Shown one piece after another: positions 42,466-44,872 of a DNA stretch of 44,872 nt; positions within the stretch are counted from its first letter, which is position 1; the number at the start of each line of letters is the position of its first letter. The stretch comes from an uncultured Thermomicrobiales bacterium. GTDB taxonomy: Bacteria > Chloroflexota > Chloroflexia > Thermomicrobiales > UBA6265. A program made the position numbers and the translations under genes. The stretch covers positions 1 through 44,872 of the forward strand of contig CADCWI010000005.1 of assembly GCA_902806355.1 (NCBI GenBank), written 5' to 3'. The notes under the pieces were generated by a model that searched no databases, was not told the origin of the DNA, and saw nothing but the letters and a program-made list of their open reading frames with translations.

Positions 42466-43164
42466 ATGGCACGGAACGACACACCCGCATTCGTCACGGA
42501 ATGGTTGGATACCCTCACCGACGCCACATTGGCGGACGTGGCACCAGATCCGGATGTGACGGCCGTCTTCTCGGCGGACATGATCAATGGCTTCGTCCAT
42601 GAGGGGCCGTTGGCGTCCGATCGCGTCAAGGCGCTGGCGAGCCCCGTCGTCTCCGTGTTCCAGGCCGCGTGGGACCACGGCGTGCGCGAGTTCGTGCTGC
42701 TGCAGGACACCCACGATCCTTCAACCCCCGAGTTCCGCGCCTATCCTCCGCACTGCGTTGCGGGCACGCTGGAGTCATCCACGATTGCGGATCTGGCGGA
42801 CCTTCCGTTCCACGACAACTTCACGATTGTTGAGAAGAACTCGCTCAATCCGGCAGTGAAAACCACATTCGACGCCTGGCTCGATGGCCACTCGAGCATC
42901 GAGAATGCGATTGTCGTTGGGGATTGCACGGACCTCTGCACGTACCAGCTCGCGATGCACTTGCGAATGCGGGCCAACGCGCTCAACTCGCAAAAGTTCG
43001 ACGTTATCGTGCCCGCGAATGCTGTCGACACCTTCGACATCCCTGCCAAGGGTGCAGAAGTGGGACAGGCTCATCCCGGTGACTTCTTTCACCACGTCTT
43101 CCTCTATCACATGATGTCCAACGGGATCCGGATCGTCCGGTCGCTCAGCAAGGGTGCGGACTGA
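42466..43164 (+). CDS. pncA: Nicotinamidase-type cysteine hydrolase
   Basis: Isochorismatase-fold hydrolase of 232 residues; nicotinamide to nicotinate is the likely reaction. Catalytic set by pattern: Asp38 (FSADMINGF), Lys124 (IVEKNSL) and Cys158 in GDCTDLCTYQLAMHLR. Zn/Fe ligand region is LLQDTHDPSTPEFRAYPPHC, with PPHCxxGT as in nicotinamidases of the YueJ type. Start ATG 42466 has AGGATGAGGAC just upstream; the longer frame from 42316 is rejected. The next gene, 43 bases on, is nicotinate phosphoribosyltransferase, which strongly supports the nicotinamidase reading; another amide substrate remains possible. Confidence 0.86.
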   Translation: MARNDTPAFVTEWLDTLTDATLADVAPDPDVTAVFSADMINGFVHEGPLASDRVKALASPVVSVFQAAWDHGVREFVLLQDTHDPSTPEFRAYPPHCVAGTLESSTIADLADLPFHDNFTIVEKNSLNPAVKTTFDAWLDGHSSIENAIVVGDCTDLCTYQLAMHLRMRANALNSQKFDVIVPANAVDTFDIPAKGAEVGQAHPGDFFHHVFLYHMMSNGIRIVRSLSKGAD

Positions 43165-43207
43165 TGTCGCCGAACCGCGCCAAGTTCAGGGGGGCCTCCG
43201 AGCTACC

Positions 43208-44692
43208 ATGACTTCCACACATGATGGCGAACAGTCAGGTCATAGCCGCGACGGCCGCCGGGGAATGCTGGCAGCAGACAACCTTTCCCGGTTCGATCGC
43301 CCCGATGGTCAGGTGTTCGCGCCCCGATCCACAGCGCTGTTCACGGATCTGTATCACGTCGACGCCGCCTACGTATCCTGGCTGAACGAGCACAACGGGC
43401 GCTCGACCTTCGATCTCTACACGCGTTCCGCGCCATTCGGGGGCGCGTACATGCTTGTTGCCGGCCTCGGACCCGCGCTCGATTACATACGCAACTTCTC
43501 GTACAGCGATGATGACCTGGCGTATCTGGAACGGGTCAAGGGATACAAGCCAGCATTCCTCGACTACCTCGGTGCTCTTCAGTTTTCCGGCGATATCGAA
43601 GCGGTCCCGGAAGGTGAGATCCTCTTTCCGAACGAGCCGTTCCTGCGCGTCACCGCACCATTCCCAGAGGCACTCCTGCTTGAATCCGGTCTCCTGCGCG
43701 CGATCGGCGTATCGACCCTAATCGCCACGAAAGCCGCTCGCCTCGCGCAGGCGGCGCAGGGCCGACCAGTCTCAGATTTTGCGTTTCGGCGTGCGCACGA
43801 TCCACACCTGGCGGCGCGATCCGGTTTCATCGGAGGTTGCGCGAGCACGTCGTTCGTCGCTGCGGCCAAGGAGTACGACATGCCGGCCGCGGGCACCATT
43901 CCGCACGCACTCGTCCAATCCTTCCGTGATGAGTTGACCGCCTTTCGCGCGGTGGCCACCTCCCTTCCCAAGTACTCGCTCCTGCTCGACACGTACGACG
44001 TGCGGCGCGGAACCTCCAACGCCATCATCGCGGCCAGGGAAGGCTTCGAAAGCCATGGGCACACGCTCGCCGCTGTCCGTCTCGATAGTGGCGATCTCGC
44101 CGCCGACAGCCTGATCGTGCGCGACATGCTGGATGAGGCTGGGCTGAATGAGGTCCGGGTGCTGGTCAGCGGGGATATCGACGAATACAAGATCGCCAGG
44201 TTTGTCGCGGCCGGCGCGCCGATCGATGGCTTTGGCGTCGGGGGGAACCTCGGCGTCGGGCTAGGCACGATTGAATCCGGCACCGTGGGTGGTGTGATCG
44301 GCGCGATCTACAAGCTTGCCTGGTACGAGAGCGACGATGCAGACCCGGCACGGATCAAGCTCGCCGGCGAGAAGAGCACCTGGCCGGGCCGCAAGACAGC
44401 CTGGCGGATCGGTGCATACGAGCGGGATGTAGTCCAGCTTGAAGAAGAAGATCCACCCGCCGGAGGACGACAGCTGGCCACCTCGTGGATCGCGAGAGGC
44501 CACCTGGTAGCGCAGGAGCCAAGCCTGCACGAGGTCCGCGACCGAGCGGCCTGTTCGCTGGCTGCAATGCCCGCCAACCTCAAGGAGCTGACGGCCCATG
44601 AGCCGTACCGGGTCGATGTCAGCCTCCGGCTCTCCGCGCTCCGCAAAGCCACCATCGAGGGCTTGCGGCTTAACAACCGGGCACAGCTCTGA
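43208..44692 (+). CDS. pncB: Nicotinate phosphoribosyltransferase
   Basis: Couples nicotinate and PRPP (with ATP) to nicotinate mononucleotide, entering the Preiss-Handler NAD route. 494 residues. Seen are LFTDLYHVDAAYVSWLNEHN, AYMLVAGLGPALDYIRNF, RRAHDPHLAARSGFIGGCAS, GTIPHALVQSF (active loop His), VRLDSGDLAADS (phosphoribosyl site), VLVSGDIDEYKI and GVGGNLGVG. Start ATG 43208; a G-rich run lies about 12 bases upstream. Together with the hydrolase it makes a two-gene salvage unit from nicotinamide to NaMN. Confidence 0.95.
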   Translation: MTSTHDGEQSGHSRDGRRGMLAADNLSRFDRPDGQVFAPRSTALFTDLYHVDAAYVSWLNEHNGRSTFDLYTRSAPFGGAYMLVAGLGPALDYIRNFSYSDDDLAYLERVKGYKPAFLDYLGALQFSGDIEAVPEGEILFPNEPFLRVTAPFPEALLLESGLLRAIGVSTLIATKAARLAQAAQGRPVSDFAFRRAHDPHLAARSGFIGGCASTSFVAAAKEYDMPAAGTIPHALVQSFRDELTAFRAVATSLPKYSLLLDTYDVRRGTSNAIIAAREGFESHGHTLAAVRLDSGDLAADSLIVRDMLDEAGLNEVRVLVSGDIDEYKIARFVAAGAPIDGFGVGGNLGVGLGTIESGTVGGVIGAIYKLAWYESDDADPARIKLAGEKSTWPGRKTAWRIGAYERDVVQLEEEDPPAGGRQLATSWIARGHLVAQEPSLHEVRDRAACSLAAMPANLKELTAHEPYRVDVSLRLSALRKATIEGLRLNNRAQL

Positions 44693-44700
44693 ACTCAGAC

Positions 44701-44722
44701 CGCCTCGCATACAGTCGAGGCG
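44701..44722 (+). terminator. Possible hairpin after pncB
   Basis: CGCCTCG at 44701-44707 pairs exactly with CGAGGCG at 44716-44722 (7 bp, 8-base loop), 8 bases after the stop. No T-run follows. The remaining 150 bases to the window edge carry no supported gene. Confidence 0.35.
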
Positions 44723-44872
44723 CATACACGTCCTACCCGGGTTCCGTAGGGGCGATCTAGAATCGACTGGAATGCACCCATTTCTGACCATACGTGGTCG
44801 ATTCGCATGCTGAGTGGGCTTTAAGCGATCTCATTCAACATGCAAAACCGTTCCCGTGAAGGCCGAACAAGT

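Overview
The window looks like chromosomal, mostly housekeeping DNA from a high-GC bacterium. The best guess is Chloroflexota close to Thermomicrobia/Sphaerobacter. That guess rests on secreted proteins with Ala-Thr-Pro-rich linkers just after the signal peptide, solute-binding proteins with a Tat signal, an RNase J with a long disordered head, and the mix of core genes. It is an inference from style, not from a phylogenetic marker. I see no phage, integrase, transposase, CRISPR or recognisable defence island.

Layout. 0.3-6.5 kb (minus strand): RNase J with a Gln/Arg/Gly-rich N-terminal extension of about 270 residues, a cation-diffusion-facilitator transporter, a small tail-anchored protein and an ABC-F ATPase. 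6.8-13.0 kb (minus): a complete peptide-type ABC importer, transcribed as binding protein, permease, permease, ATPase, ATPase. 13.3-19.8 kb: small accessory genes, including a membrane-anchored unknown, a GNAT acetyltransferase, an acyltransferase-fold protein, a 50-residue membrane microprotein, a decayed HAD hydrolase, a secreted SIMPL protein and a MalY-type aminotransferase. Several very strong hairpins lie between these genes. 19.9 kb: tRNA-Lys(UUU).

20.2-26.2 kb: a DUF92 membrane protein, a secreted cupin/SH3b protein, then mltG-aroE, and divergently miaA. 26.4-29.4 kb (plus): a two-domain rhodanese, a SufU-type Fe-S scaffold and a DUF2851 protein. 29.4-33.1 kb: an SDR lacking the usual catalytic Tyr, an integral membrane unknown, a zinc-ribbon/PH protein and a secreted unknown. 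33.1-33.8 kb is a 700-base gene-free stretch with a degenerate direct repeat. 33.8-36.4 kb (minus): sucC-sucD and a macrodomain protein. 36.8-44.7 kb: a double-zinc-knuckle protein with a Gly-Tyr-Ser linker, a RimJ-like acetyltransferase, dxs-rsmG-DUF402, a zinc-ribbon/J-domain fusion, and a nicotinamidase plus nicotinate phosphoribosyltransferase pair for NAD salvage.

Working together: sucC-sucD (TCA cycle), mltG-aroE, dxs-rsmG, rhodanese-sufU and pncA-pncB are pairs whose order, spacing and chemistry suggest shared transcription. The items that most repay a second look are the zinc-ribbon/J-domain fusion, the zinc-knuckle gene with a palindrome overlapping an upstream ATG, the RNase J disordered head, the Tyr-less SDR, the cupin/SH3b fusion, the microprotein, and the long perfect hairpins that lack U-tracts. 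I found no convincing novel multi-gene system.
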